NCBI RefSeq assembly: GCF_023243075.1
Contig: NZ_JALKFZ020000002.1
Location: forward strand, 186,001 to 250,000
Source: Frankia sp. AiPa1
Lineage (GTDB): Bacteria; Actinomycetota; Actinomycetes; Frankiales; Frankiaceae
DNA length: 64,000 nucleotides
Direction of reading: 5' to 3'
The notes beneath the pieces were generated by a model. The model was not told the origin of the DNA. It did no database searches and saw only the letters and a program-made list of their open reading frames with translations. Position numbers and translations under genes: made by a program. Shown in pieces: positions 27,279-35,755 of this stretch (positions are counted from its first letter, which is position 1; each line of letters begins with the position of its first letter).

Positions 27279-28223
27279 TCAGCCAGAAACATCCAGCCGT
27301 GGCGCGATGGAATGAATCCAGTCGTCAATGTCGGTTGCGAGGCCCGGGCTGTCAGCGAGCGAGCTCCGGTGCTGCTCCCAGGCCGCCGGGACTCGCGCAC
27401 GGATGTCGACAGCGATCGCCTGCAGGCCGGCGCCGGTCGGCCCGAACCGCCGGCTCAGCCTGTCCTCAAGCTGCCCAAAGGACGACAGCCGGACCTTCTC
27501 AAACCGCTTGTTCCCGCCAAGCTTCAGACCGAGATCGTCCATATGCCCGCCCTGACGTCCATAGGTGACAGTGGACACGAGGTCGTAGGCAGGCGACAGG
27601 GTCGGATGCCTACGGTCACGGTAGATGAGCGACCAGTTCTTCAGATGCGCATCACCGTTGCCGATGATCACATTGAAAGCCAGCCGACGTACCATCTCTC
27701 GCAAGGCCGCCAGGTTGTGACCGCGGTAGGAGAGCGCAGCCACCGTCTCGAATGTCCCCTCATACTTGGCGTCTGGATACTTATCGCGCACCTGCGCGAA
27801 GTCCTCAATGTGTACGGGTGTCCGGGCCGGGTCGTTTCCACGGTCGAACCTACGGACGGCGTACGCCCACTCCTCGGAGTTCGGCCACATGCGATCCGGC
27901 AACCCGACAAGCTCGTCGCGATGCACGAGGCGGACGTCAGGAACCTCGATCCCGACCTCGCGGGCCATGGACATCATGACAAACTCGTTCCGAGGCACCT
28001 GGGCGAACCGCTGGTCGGGAAACTTCACCAACCAGTCACCGTTCTCAGCGGCGGCCGGCACGGTGAGTCGATCGCCCTTGGCCAGCATCGAGAACTTCAA
28101 CGCCACCCCGGCCAGCGAAAACCTCCACGGCGACACGCCAGAGTCAACGTCGCGGCGAGTCGAGAAAGGACCCGATTTCACGGACCACTCGTCGACGGCA
28201 CCGCCGCCAGGGTCAGGTAGCAC
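27279..28223 (-). CDS. HipA-like kinase, C-terminal part (broken or HipT-like)
   Basis: 314 aa if translated from GTG 28223. The kinase core is intact: glycine-rich loop FSLAGVALKFSM at 35-46, Lys67 in WLVKFPDQRF, NE at 79-80, RRFDR at 124-128, catalytic Asp191 in NVIIGNGDAHLKNWSL, and metal-binding Asp214 in SPAYDLVST. HipA kinases phosphorylate glutamyl- or tryptophanyl-tRNA synthetase, causing growth arrest. It is in the same frame as the HipS-like ORF at 28254-28541, and the two are separated only by a TAA at 28254-28256. Reading through gives ELLA-stop-VGHDLPGAVTV, where HipA proteins normally continue. No ribosome binding site precedes GTG 28223. So this is either a single-nonsense pseudogene or a HipS/HipT-style split. 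Confidence 0.8.
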   Translation of the reverse strand: MLPDPGGGAVDEWSVKSGPFSTRRDVDSGVSPWRFSLAGVALKFSMLAKGDRLTVPAAAENGDWLVKFPDQRFAQVPRNEFVMMSMAREVGIEVPDVRLVHRDELVGLPDRMWPNSEEWAYAVRRFDRGNDPARTPVHIEDFAQVRDKYPDAKYEGTFETVAALSYRGHNLAALREMVRRLAFNVIIGNGDAHLKNWSLIYRDRRHPTLSPAYDLVSTVTYGRQGGHMDDLGLKLGGNKRFEKVRLSSFGQLEDRLSRRFGPTGAGLQAIAVDIRARVPAAWEQHRSSLADSPGLATDIDDWIHSIAPRLDVSG

Positions 28224-28253
28224 TGTTACCGCACCCGGAAGATCGTGGCCGAC

Positions 28254-28541
28254 TTACGCGAGAAGCTCCATCTCGCGTTCGACTGCCACCCCCCGGTCCG
28301 CGGCGATCCAGTCCCGGAGTGGTCCTTCCGGCAGGAGATTGGAGAACCAGCGAGGCAGACGTAGCGCGGACGAGTAGGAGCCGGCAAGATTCTCCTCGAA
28401 TCGAAGACCAAGCACGGGACGTAGATCGTCCGCAAGATAACTCTCGACAAAAGAGAAGACAGTATGGTCACCTCGTTGCCGCAGCATCCCAACGCGACTA
28501 CCGTGCAGCAGGACAGCGTAGCGATGTTCGGACGGTATCAT
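28254..28541 (-). CDS. HipA N-terminal subdomain (HipS-like)
   Basis: 95 aa matching the N-terminal subdomain-1 (Couple_hipA) of HipA kinases: VGMLRQRGDHTVFSFVESYL, LGLRFEEN, LPRWFSNLLPEGPLRDWI. In HipBST systems the equivalent of this piece is a separate antitoxin-like protein, HipS. Here it ends at TAA 28254-28256 and the kinase continues in the same frame. Its ATG 28541 overlaps the stop of the upstream DUF262 gene by 4 nt (ATGA), so the two are translationally coupled. No hipB-like helix-turn-helix gene is nearby. Base composition is clearly less GC-rich than in flanking genes. Confidence 0.75.
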   Translation of the reverse strand: MIPSEHRYAVLLHGSRVGMLRQRGDHTVFSFVESYLADDLRPVLGLRFEENLAGSYSSALRLPRWFSNLLPEGPLRDWIAADRGVAVEREMELLA

Positions 28542-30241
28542 TCGTCCAGATCCGCCAGCTCGCCAGCATCATCAAGATCAAAAGAGTCGATTGGCGCAGT
28601 ATCCTCGAACTCCCACTCGGTCATTCGAGCCAGAAAACTCCTGAGATCATCCTCGATAATCTTCTGACGCATGTCAAGAAACTCGTGCCGCCTACCCTCA
28701 TTGAACAATAGAATCAGGTCCAGACTCAGAGAGTAGAAACGGAGCAGTTCGGGGTCCCGGGCGTCCGCAAAGAGCGAGGTCTGCGTGGCCTCCTCCAGAA
28801 CGGATTCGCCAGATTCCTCCGCGCGGGGAACAAACAACCGGTTCGCCGCCCAGAGACGCTTCTCGACAGGCACCTGACCCCGGTAGATCCGATGCACGAC
28901 AGCGCCCGCCGTCGACTCGTTGACCAACGCCGCCGACAGATCCTCGATGCCGAGCCGTTCGCCTGTGTCAATTGACCGAGGACCCAGCGACCACCACGAG
29001 CACAGAATCATCTTGCCAACAGCCTCATTTGTGCGAAAACGCCGCGCGCTGGGTACATCTCGAACGGACTGGTCCATCGAGCGAAGAAGTTCCTGAACGG
29101 ACCCGTGCTCGTCATGGGGACGGACGAGACCGCACAGAATCCTGCTCATCTGGGTGAAGCTTCCCTTGAACACCGTAGGACCGCCGACCGCCGCACGCCA
29201 GTAAAATCGACGCAGCAGCCGACGGTTCTGACGGTCCGGCTCGGGGAAATGAGCAAAAAACCGAGCCAGCGCGACGAGAATAGCTTTGTAGGTCAGCAAC
29301 GAAAGATGGGGGACCCCAGCATCCTCCTGCAGGAAAGAGACCGCCCGGACAAGCGCCCGTTCTCCCTCCGAGTAGGCGGCCTCCTGCGACTCGTCAGGAA
29401 ACTCGGGTGCTGCCCGCCGATTCTCCACAGAAAACTCGCCACGAATGTCTCGCATTGGATTCGGGCCGCGGCGGGCCAGAATAGAATGCAACACAGTGTC
29501 CTGATCGATCTGGCCAAACCTGGTTCGCGCCTCGATGCGTTCGGAAATTCGCGACAGCGTCAGCCTCTCCGCCGCACCTTCTTCCGGCCCCGCAAAGAGT
29601 GCCGAAAACACCTCGGCGCGACTGAGCCGTTTGCCGAAATTATTCATCCGATCAAAAATATCCGTCAGTACGGCGCGATCATCCTGTTTGACCAAATATG
29701 CCGGGATTCGGTACTGGCGTATCGCCTTGGCAACTCGCTGCGCCTCGGGAAGATACTCACGGACCCCGGGTCCGGCGGCCCCGAAATAATCAAGAAGAGA
29801 TGCCAGATCGTAGAGGATCGGCAGAGCAACCTCGTGCGGCTGTGGAATTCGAGGTCGGTTGATGAACTCGCGGTCCCGGAGATCGTAGTAGATGGCGAAG
29901 GGAGTGTGCGAGTTTCCCTGCGGATGCAGGGCATTGGCGATGCTCGTCACTCTCTGCTGACCATCAACCACCCATAGAACGCTTTCGCCGGCCGGTGCCG
30001 TGATCTCAATCTCACCAAGCGTGACCAGGGCCGCGTCCGAACGACGCACCCAGAGCAGCAGGCTGCCGATCGGGTAGCCCCGCACGATACTGTCGAACAG
30101 TCTCAATACGTCACCACGCCCCCAGCGGAAGTCGCGCTGGAAGTGCGGAACCCGGATCCCCCCGGACCAGGCCTGCGTCACGAGATCGTCCAGCTCGTAG
30201 GTCGTCGCGGTGGGCGCGGTATCCAGTCCGACCTTCGGCAT
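28538..30241 (-). CDS. DUF262 (GmrSD/ParB-like) domain protein
   Basis: 567 aa. The N-terminal DUF262 module shows VPHFQRDFRW at 31-40, SIVRGYPIGSLLLW at 51-64, VVDGQQRVTSIANAL at 91-105 and FDRMNNFGKRLSRAEVFSAL at 196-215. This domain binds and hydrolyses nucleotides in GmrSD, BrxU and SspE anti-phage proteins. I see no DUF1524 HNH motif in the C-terminal half, so the effector may be the coupled HipA-like kinase (inference). ATG 30241 is chosen for GGAAGGA with normal spacing; ATG 30262 is 7 codons upstream. GC content is visibly lower than in the rest of the window, indicating acquisition. First gene of the two-gene insert. Confidence 0.85.
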   Translation of the reverse strand: MPKVGLDTAPTATTYELDDLVTQAWSGGIRVPHFQRDFRWGRGDVLRLFDSIVRGYPIGSLLLWVRRSDAALVTLGEIEITAPAGESVLWVVDGQQRVTSIANALHPQGNSHTPFAIYYDLRDREFINRPRIPQPHEVALPILYDLASLLDYFGAAGPGVREYLPEAQRVAKAIRQYRIPAYLVKQDDRAVLTDIFDRMNNFGKRLSRAEVFSALFAGPEEGAAERLTLSRISERIEARTRFGQIDQDTVLHSILARRGPNPMRDIRGEFSVENRRAAPEFPDESQEAAYSEGERALVRAVSFLQEDAGVPHLSLLTYKAILVALARFFAHFPEPDRQNRRLLRRFYWRAAVGGPTVFKGSFTQMSRILCGLVRPHDEHGSVQELLRSMDQSVRDVPSARRFRTNEAVGKMILCSWWSLGPRSIDTGERLGIEDLSAALVNESTAGAVVHRIYRGQVPVEKRLWAANRLFVPRAEESGESVLEEATQTSLFADARDPELLRFYSLSLDLILLFNEGRRHEFLDMRQKIIEDDLRSFLARMTEWEFEDTAPIDSFDLDDAGELADLDE

Positions 30242-30330
30242 GGCGAGATCCTTCCCGAGCACGGGTCGCTCGACGATCTTACCGGCACCGCCGAACGCGG
30301 CGGCGCGACCCGCCCAGAGACTCCTTGACG

Positions 30331-30354
30331 AAGGTAGTGAGTCACCACTACCTT
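30331..30354. promoter_or_regulatory. TetR operator over its own promoter
   Basis: AAGGTAGTG-AGTCAC-CACTACCTT: perfect 9-bp arms with a 6-bp spacer. The right arm contains TACCTT (30349-30354), a -10 box 6 nt before ATG 30361, so binding would block transcription. It recurs, with one change, upstream of the efflux gene. Confidence 0.8.
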
Positions 30355-30360
30355 GTGGGA

Positions 30361-30966
30361 ATGGCCACGAGGACGGATGGCGGCGGGACGCGGATGAGTG
30401 CCGAGCAGCGGCGGTCGAGCGTGCTGACCGCCGCGGTCGAGGAGTTCGCGCACGGCGGGCTGACCGGCACGTCCACCGAGGCGATCGCCGCGCGGGCCGG
30501 TATCTCCCAGCCCTATCTGTTCCGCCTGTTCCCGACGAAGAAGGCCCTGTTCATCGCCGTCGTCGAGAGCGCCTTCCAGCGCACCGCCGCCCACTTCGAG
30601 CGGGCCGCGGGCGCGCTGACCGGCGAGGCCGCGCTGAACGCCATGAAGGAGTCCTACTCGGAGCTCCTGACCGACCGCACCTACCTGCTCACCCAGCTGC
30701 ACGCCTACGCCGGCTGCTACGACCCGGACGTGCGGCTCGCGACCCGCGACGGGTTCCACCGCCTGTGGACGACGGTCGAGCGGGTCACCGGACTGCCCGA
30801 AGAGGAACTGCGACAGTTCTTCGCCCACGGCATGCTGCTCAACGTCAGCGTCGCGATGGATCTGGCCGCCATCGACGACCACTGGGCACAGCTCATCTGC
30901 ACCCCGGCCTTCACCGCCGCCGCTCCCGTCATCGAGCCGCCCGCCGGCAGGCCGACCACCGACTGA
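30361..30966 (+). CDS. TetR-family repressor
   Basis: 201 aa. The N-terminal helix-turn-helix lies at 37-63 (STEAIAARAGISQPYLFRLF, then PTKKALF), preceded by the usual helix VLTAAVEEFAHGG. The C-terminal ligand domain is all-helical. ATG 30361 is preferred over the in-frame ATG 30325 because that one lies upstream of the operator and promoter. It is followed in the same direction by an MFS exporter carrying a matching operator, so it most likely represses itself and the exporter until a drug-like ligand binds (inference). Confidence 0.92.
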   Translation: MATRTDGGGTRMSAEQRRSSVLTAAVEEFAHGGLTGTSTEAIAARAGISQPYLFRLFPTKKALFIAVVESAFQRTAAHFERAAGALTGEAALNAMKESYSELLTDRTYLLTQLHAYAGCYDPDVRLATRDGFHRLWTTVERVTGLPEEELRQFFAHGMLLNVSVAMDLAAIDDHWAQLICTPAFTAAAPVIEPPAGRPTTD

Positions 30967-31005
30967 CGCGCACCGATCAACCACCGCCTCCATCCCTGCC
31001 CACCG

Positions 31006-31029
31006 AAGGCAGTGGTCACTCACTACCTT
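31006..31029. promoter_or_regulatory. TetR operator upstream of MFS exporter
   Basis: AAGGCAGTG-GTCACT-CACTACCTT: same architecture as 30331-30354, with one changed base in the left arm and a different spacer. TACCTT at 31024-31029 could be the exporter's -10. A third partial half-site, AAGCTAGTG, follows at 31032-31040. Confidence 0.75.
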
Positions 31030-31114
31030 CGAAGCTAGTGAGCAGTCACAAGCCAACATCCCGATGAGCATTCCGAAGACGACGCGCATTCCGAAGACAG
31101 AGAGGAGGACGGTC

Positions 31115-33181
31115 GTGAGCCGACGCCCCAGCACCGCCTGGACCCTGGTCGTGACCTCCCTGGCCGCTTTCATGGTGTCCCTGGACAACCTGGTAGTCAC
31201 CACGGCGCTGCCCCAGATCCGCGCGGATCTCGGTGCCGGCCTGGAAGGCCTGGAATGGACGGTCAACGCCTACACCCTGCCGTTCGCGGTCCTGCTGCTC
31301 ACCGGCGCGGCACTCGGTGACCGACTGGGACGGCGCCGGGTGTTCCTCGGCGGCCTGACCGTGTTCACCATCGGCAGCGCCGCCGCAGCGCTCGCTCCAT
31401 CCATCGGCGCGCTCATCGCCGCGCGTGCGGTGCAGGGCATCGGCGCCGCGTTCGTGCTGCCGCTGACCCTCACCCTGCTCGCCGCGGCCGTCCCGCCCGA
31501 GCGCCGCGGCGCCGCCCTCGGCATCTGGGGCGCGATGACCGGGCTCGCCGTCGCCGTCGGACCGCTCATCGGCGGCGCCGTCACCGAGGGTGCCAGCTGG
31601 CAGTGGATCTTCTGGGTGAACGTGCCGGTCGGACTGGTGGCGCTGCCGATCGGGATGCGTGCCCTGGCCGAGTCGCGGGTCGGCTCGTCCCGCCTCGACC
31701 TCACCGGCGTGACGCTGGTGAGCGCGGGCCTGTTCGGCGTCGTCTTCGGGCTCGTCCGCGGGGAAAGCCACGGCTGGACGAGTACGTCGGTGCTGGCCGC
31801 GCTGATCGCCGGTGCGCTCGGTGTGGCGGTGTTCGTCGCCTGGGAGCTGCGGATCGAACGTCGCGGCGGTGCCCCGATGCTGCCGATAGGCCTGTTCCGT
31901 ATTCGCGGGTTCGCCTCGGTCAACGCCACCGCGTTGCTGTTCTCGATGGGGATGTTCGGCTCGATCTTCCTGCTCGCGCAGTCCCTGCAGAACGTCTACG
32001 GCTACTCCCCCCTGGAGGCCGGCATCCGCACTCTGCCGTGGACGGCGATGCCGCTGCTCATCGCCCCGCTGGCCGGGCCCGTCTCCGACCGCATCGGCGG
32101 CCGTCCGCTGCTGCTCGCCGGTCTCGCGCTGAACGCGATCGGCCTGGCCTGGATGGGCTTGATCCTGACCGTCCAGCTGTCCTACGTCGCGCTCGTCGGA
32201 CCGTTCGTGGTCTCCGGCGCGGGCATGGCGCTGTTCTTCGTGCCGATCGCGACGGTCGCGCTCGGCGTGGTGCCCGAGCGGTACCAGGGGCTCGCGTCCG
32301 GTACGAACAACGCCCTGCGTGAGCTCGGCGGCGTGCTCGGTATCGCCATCCTGTCCTCGGTGTTCGCCGCCCGCGGCGGGTACGAGACGCCGGCCCGTTT
32401 CATCGACGGCACCCGGCCCGCGGTCCTGCTCGGCGCGGTCGCCGTCGCGATGGCCCTGCTCGCCGCGGTGGCCCTCCCCCGCCGGAGCGCCCAGGCGGCC
32501 CCGGCCACCGACAGCGCCCCGCCCGCGACCCAGGTCCCGAGTCCGGCCGCCGATGGCACCTCTGCGGCTGCCATCGGCGCGTTGCGCGACGCCGCCCGCG
32601 ACGACGGCTCGGCCACCGGTCGACGTCGCTCGGTCGACCGGCGTGGGCGCGCCTGCTGCCGGCTGACCCCGCACCGCCCGAAGCGCCCTGATGCGGTTCC
32701 TTTCGTGTCGAAGGCCAGTTGCGGATCCAGTCCCGGGTCCTGCACCGGCCTTCGGCACGATGGCGTGCGTGCGTTCGTCCGGTCCCACGGCCACGGCCAT
32801 CGGGCTTCTCCTGACGGCGCCCGTCAGGCCCGCGCGGCTCAGGCCGTGGGGTCAGGCCGTGGGGTCAGGCCGCGTGCACCGGCGTGTCGCTGTCGCCCAG
32901 GCCGCCGGAACCAGCGCCCGAGCCCCCGCCGCCCAGTCCGCCGCCGGAACCGGGCGGCGACCCGCCCGCCCCGCCGGAGAACGGCGCCCCGAGCGTCAGC
33001 AGGCAATAGCCTCCGGACTCCTTGTGCACGTCGTACGACTCGCGGCTGGCGCTCCCACCACTGCGCTGGACGTCGACCTGGACCTCGCGCACCGTCGCAC
33101 CCGACGTGGGATGAACGGTCCGCACACCGCGCACGGCGTAGGACACGACCGAACCGCGGATGCCGTCGAACGCCCGCATGA
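31115..33181 (+). CDS. MFS drug exporter (EmrB/QacA, DHA2 type) with abnormal C-terminus
   Basis: Residues 1-465 are a normal 14-helix DHA2 exporter: motif A LGDRLGRRRVF, ALPQIRADLG in helix 1, VLPLTLTLLAAAVP and GLASGTNNALRELGGVLGIA. GTG 31115 follows GAGGAGGA; ATG 31064 is in frame. The family usually stops near 480-520 aa, but this frame runs on to 688 aa. The last roughly 200 residues are Arg/Pro/Ala-rich with the look of a wrong-frame translation and overlap the convergent gene at 32865 by 317 nt. A stop codon lost by mutation or a frameshift near 32,600 is the likely cause. Repressed by the adjacent TetR (inference). Confidence 0.85.
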   Translation: MSRRPSTAWTLVVTSLAAFMVSLDNLVVTTALPQIRADLGAGLEGLEWTVNAYTLPFAVLLLTGAALGDRLGRRRVFLGGLTVFTIGSAAAALAPSIGALIAARAVQGIGAAFVLPLTLTLLAAAVPPERRGAALGIWGAMTGLAVAVGPLIGGAVTEGASWQWIFWVNVPVGLVALPIGMRALAESRVGSSRLDLTGVTLVSAGLFGVVFGLVRGESHGWTSTSVLAALIAGALGVAVFVAWELRIERRGGAPMLPIGLFRIRGFASVNATALLFSMGMFGSIFLLAQSLQNVYGYSPLEAGIRTLPWTAMPLLIAPLAGPVSDRIGGRPLLLAGLALNAIGLAWMGLILTVQLSYVALVGPFVVSGAGMALFFVPIATVALGVVPERYQGLASGTNNALRELGGVLGIAILSSVFAARGGYETPARFIDGTRPAVLLGAVAVAMALLAAVALPRRSAQAAPATDSAPPATQVPSPAADGTSAAAIGALRDAARDDGSATGRRRSVDRRGRACCRLTPHRPKRPDAVPFVSKASCGSSPGSCTGLRHDGVRAFVRSHGHGHRASPDGARQARAAQAVGSGRGVRPRAPACRCRPGRRNQRPSPRRPVRRRNRAATRPPRRRTAPRASAGNSLRTPCARRTTRGWRSHHCAGRRPGPRAPSHPTWDERSAHRARRRTRPNRGCRRTPA

Positions 33182-34088
33182 TGATGCCGTACTCGCTTTG
33201 GGAGCGGGTCCCGCGGACCGAGCCGCACAGGCGGCCGTAGGCGGCGTCGTAGCGGGCGGCCCGCACATCGGCGAGGTAGGAGCGGACCGCGTTCGACGGG
33301 CCGTTGTCAGACCCGCTGGCGACGAGAACGCCAACGGCGCCCGCGCCCAGAGCAAGCGCGAGGACGATCGCCAGCGGGACGATCCACCGCGTGGGACGGC
33401 GCCGCGGCGGCGCCCCACCCGGCCCGATCGGAGCGCCCCACGCGCCTGCGGGCGGCGGCCCGCCCGGACCAGCCGGACCTGCGGCATGGACGGGTCGCCC
33501 ATAGCCCGGGGCTCCACCGAACGCGGCCGGCACCCCATAACCAGGCGAGCCGCCCTGGCCGGACGAGCCCCCGTAGCCAGGCGGACCACCGTGGCCGGAG
33601 GGCCCACCGTAGCCCGAGGACCAGGCCGACAGGTGCGAGGAGGCGGGCCCTGGGAACCCAGGCCCACGCGGCACTCCCGGCCCCGCGGGAACCCCCACCG
33701 ACGCCGGGCGGTCCCGCGGGCCGGGACCGCCCGGCGTCGCGGGATGACCGGGAGCGGGGAAGCCGACCGGCGGGGATCCACGGAACGCCGCAGGCGCACC
33801 CGCCGGTGAGGCGAGGCCCGCCGCAGCCGAGGGTCGGGGAACGGCCGGCGCAGCGGGCGGCCCCGGGGCATCCCCCGCCGGCCTGCCCGGGCCGTCCGGC
33901 CGAAACGCCGAGGCCGGGGGAACGGGACGCTGGGCCAGCGGCGACGCAACCCGGTCCGCGGGCTCGGCACGCAGCGTCTCGTCGGCGGGAGAAAGCGGGG
34001 AAGGGGGCAGGCCCCACGCGGGCGCGGGCGGGACGTCCACGCCCCGCGCACGCTCGCCGGACGGGTTCTCGTTGCCCTGCCCGTTCAT
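32865..34088 (-). CDS. proline-rich single-span membrane protein
   Basis: 407 aa. Residues 1-235 are Pro/Gly/Ala-rich and disordered, with YGGPSGHGGPPGYGG-type repeats. One transmembrane helix (WIVPLAIVLALALGAGAVGVL) lies at about 237-257. A 110-residue extracytoplasmic domain follows (NAVRSYLADVRAARYDAAYGR, SYAVRGVRTVHPTSG), resembling DUF4878/NTF2-like lipoprotein-type domains. The tail is Gly/Ser-rich. ATG 34088 has GGGAG closely upstream; the frame is open to 34139. Function unknown. Its 3' end is overlapped by the run-on MFS frame on the other strand. Confidence 0.75.
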   Translation of the reverse strand: MNGQGNENPSGERARGVDVPPAPAWGLPPSPLSPADETLRAEPADRVASPLAQRPVPPASAFRPDGPGRPAGDAPGPPAAPAVPRPSAAAGLASPAGAPAAFRGSPPVGFPAPGHPATPGGPGPRDRPASVGVPAGPGVPRGPGFPGPASSHLSAWSSGYGGPSGHGGPPGYGGSSGQGGSPGYGVPAAFGGAPGYGRPVHAAGPAGPGGPPPAGAWGAPIGPGGAPPRRRPTRWIVPLAIVLALALGAGAVGVLVASGSDNGPSNAVRSYLADVRAARYDAAYGRLCGSVRGTRSQSEYGIIMRAFDGIRGSVVSYAVRGVRTVHPTSGATVREVQVDVQRSGGSASRESYDVHKESGGYCLLTLGAPFSGGAGGSPPGSGGGLGGGGSGAGSGGLGDSDTPVHAA

Positions 34089-34325
34089 CTGACTCCCTCG
34101 CGCCACGACCCACCCGGCGGATGCCGAACCGGACGTCAACCGCCGATGGTGGCATTATCCTGCCCCGATCCGCGCGGATCGGGCAGCCCGGATCAGACAT
34201 CCGACTGGCGGCAGACTTCTCGGGGGGCGCCGCAGACCGGATCGCCGGTTTTTCCTCCCCGACGCCGATGCCCTCGGCGCAACTCCCGCCCCGCGGATCG
34301 GCACGGCAGGGCAGTGACCCGAAGC

Positions 34326-35528
34326 TCATCGACGCCTGACGGTACCCGCGTCCGTGTCGATGTTCCGGGCGGCTGTGTCCGCCCCGGCATCCACCGGACC
34401 AGCCTGGACGGCGGCAACCTCGACACGGCCACTTCCCCGCTGACGCAACGCCACGCCGGCCGCCGCCCAGACCAGGTCGGCGACGGTCGCCAGCAGCCGC
34501 GCGACCAGCGCGACCAGCGTCGCCGGGCCGCTGGCGATCGCGGGCGCGAGGGCGAGCACGAGGACGGCCTCCCGCACTCCCGCCCCGGCCGGCAGCACCA
34601 GAACCAGGAAGCCGGCGGTCCAGGCCAGCGCATAGGCACCGACCGAGAGTGTGATCAGCCGCGCGCCGCCGACCTGTGGATCGAGATCACGTACCAGCAG
34701 CCAGGTCGCCAGGCCGTACCAGCAGAAACTGAGCAGCAGCCAGCCGGCGCCGGCCGCGATCGGACGAAGTGTCAACGGCGTGTCGAGCCCCGGTCGGCGC
34801 AGCACCCGGAACGCGAGCGAGAGCAGCCGGGACAGCACGGGTGGGAACAGCAGCACGGCGAACACCGGCACGCACACCAGCGCCCACCAGTAGCTCGCCA
34901 GTGCGTGCGCGGAGACGAACGGCAGCGTGACCGCCGCGGCGAGTCCGCCGCTGGGCACGGCCAGGGCAAGCACGACCAGGCTCGCCGACGCGGCCTTCGG
35001 TCGGGAGATCCCGTAGTCGCGGGACAGCTCCATCTGCGCCAGTACCGGCCACACGCTGCCCGGGATGTACTTGCCGATCTGCCCGACGAAGAAGATTCGC
35101 ACCGCCGCCCGCAACGGTAGCTTCGCGCCGAGCCCGGCCAGCAGCGCCCGCCAGGACAGCACCGTGGTGCCGACGGCCAGCACCGTGAGCACCCCGGACG
35201 ACCCGACACCACCGACCGTGAGCTGGGAGAACGAGTCGCGCACGTCCTTCCACTGGTCGGCCAGCGCGAGCGCGAGCAACCCGAGGGCCACGACCAGCGC
35301 CCCCCGCGTCAGCCACCACCGCAGATCACGTCGACCCGACCGCGACGCCGATGCCGCCGACGGATCCGGAACGGTATCCGGCGTCAAGGCCCGGCCCACG
35401 GCGGTGCCTGATACCGAGGACGCGGCAGGAGCCGGCAACGCCTGACCCGAAGGCGCCTGGCCCGAAGGCGGCGGACCCGACGAGACCGACGCCCGTCCGC
35501 GTGTGCCGGGTGCGGAATGCTGACCCAC
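34326..35528 (-). CDS. lysylphosphatidylglycerol synthase transmembrane-domain protein
   Basis: 400 aa with eight or so hydrophobic segments from about residue 70 to 370 and disordered ends. FFVGQIGKYIPGSVWPVLAQM is the hallmark of the LPG synthase TM/UPF0104 flippase-like family, and LPAGAGVREAVLVLALAP is the second typical segment. There is no aminoacyltransferase domain, so it may move a lipid or polyprenyl substrate rather than synthesise LPG (inference). GTG 35528 lies 6 nt after TAGGCT (35540-35535), consistent with a leaderless transcript. Confidence 0.85.
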   Translation of the reverse strand: MGQHSAPGTRGRASVSSGPPPSGQAPSGQALPAPAASSVSGTAVGRALTPDTVPDPSAASASRSGRRDLRWWLTRGALVVALGLLALALADQWKDVRDSFSQLTVGGVGSSGVLTVLAVGTTVLSWRALLAGLGAKLPLRAAVRIFFVGQIGKYIPGSVWPVLAQMELSRDYGISRPKAASASLVVLALAVPSGGLAAAVTLPFVSAHALASYWWALVCVPVFAVLLFPPVLSRLLSLAFRVLRRPGLDTPLTLRPIAAGAGWLLLSFCWYGLATWLLVRDLDPQVGGARLITLSVGAYALAWTAGFLVLVLPAGAGVREAVLVLALAPAIASGPATLVALVARLLATVADLVWAAAGVALRQRGSGRVEVAAVQAGPVDAGADTAARNIDTDAGTVRRR

Positions 35529-35534
35529 CAGAAC

Positions 35535-35540
35535 AGCCTA
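35535..35540 (-). promoter_or_regulatory. candidate -10 box, leaderless start
   Basis: TAGGCT on the minus strand, 6 nt before GTG 35528. Confidence 0.4.
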
Positions 35541-35641
35541 GGCCGGCACGCATCACCTGGCCGCAGCGAGGCCGCCACCGGCACGGCACATCGGCGGGAG
35601 AACACCGTGCGTGACGGCGAAACCGGGCCCCGCGGCGGGGC

Positions 35642-35717
35642 AAGATCCAAAAAGGTCGCCGTGGGCGGGTTCATGCCCGATATGCCCCCCACGACGACCC
35701 GTGTAGCCGGATCTTGC
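35642..35717. repeat. 76-nt hairpin repeat, copy A
   Basis: Ends are inverted: AAGATCC...GGATCTT (extended GGGCAAGATCC/GGATCTTGCCC). Inside is a second stem, GGTCGCCGTGGG against CCCACGACGACC, with one non-Watson-Crick pair. A diverged copy lies at 46619-46695. It looks like a small mobile or REP-type element rather than a terminator. Confidence 0.75.
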
Positions 35718-35755
35718 CCGAGCGGTCGCTACAGACAGCAATGGCCAGAAGCGGA

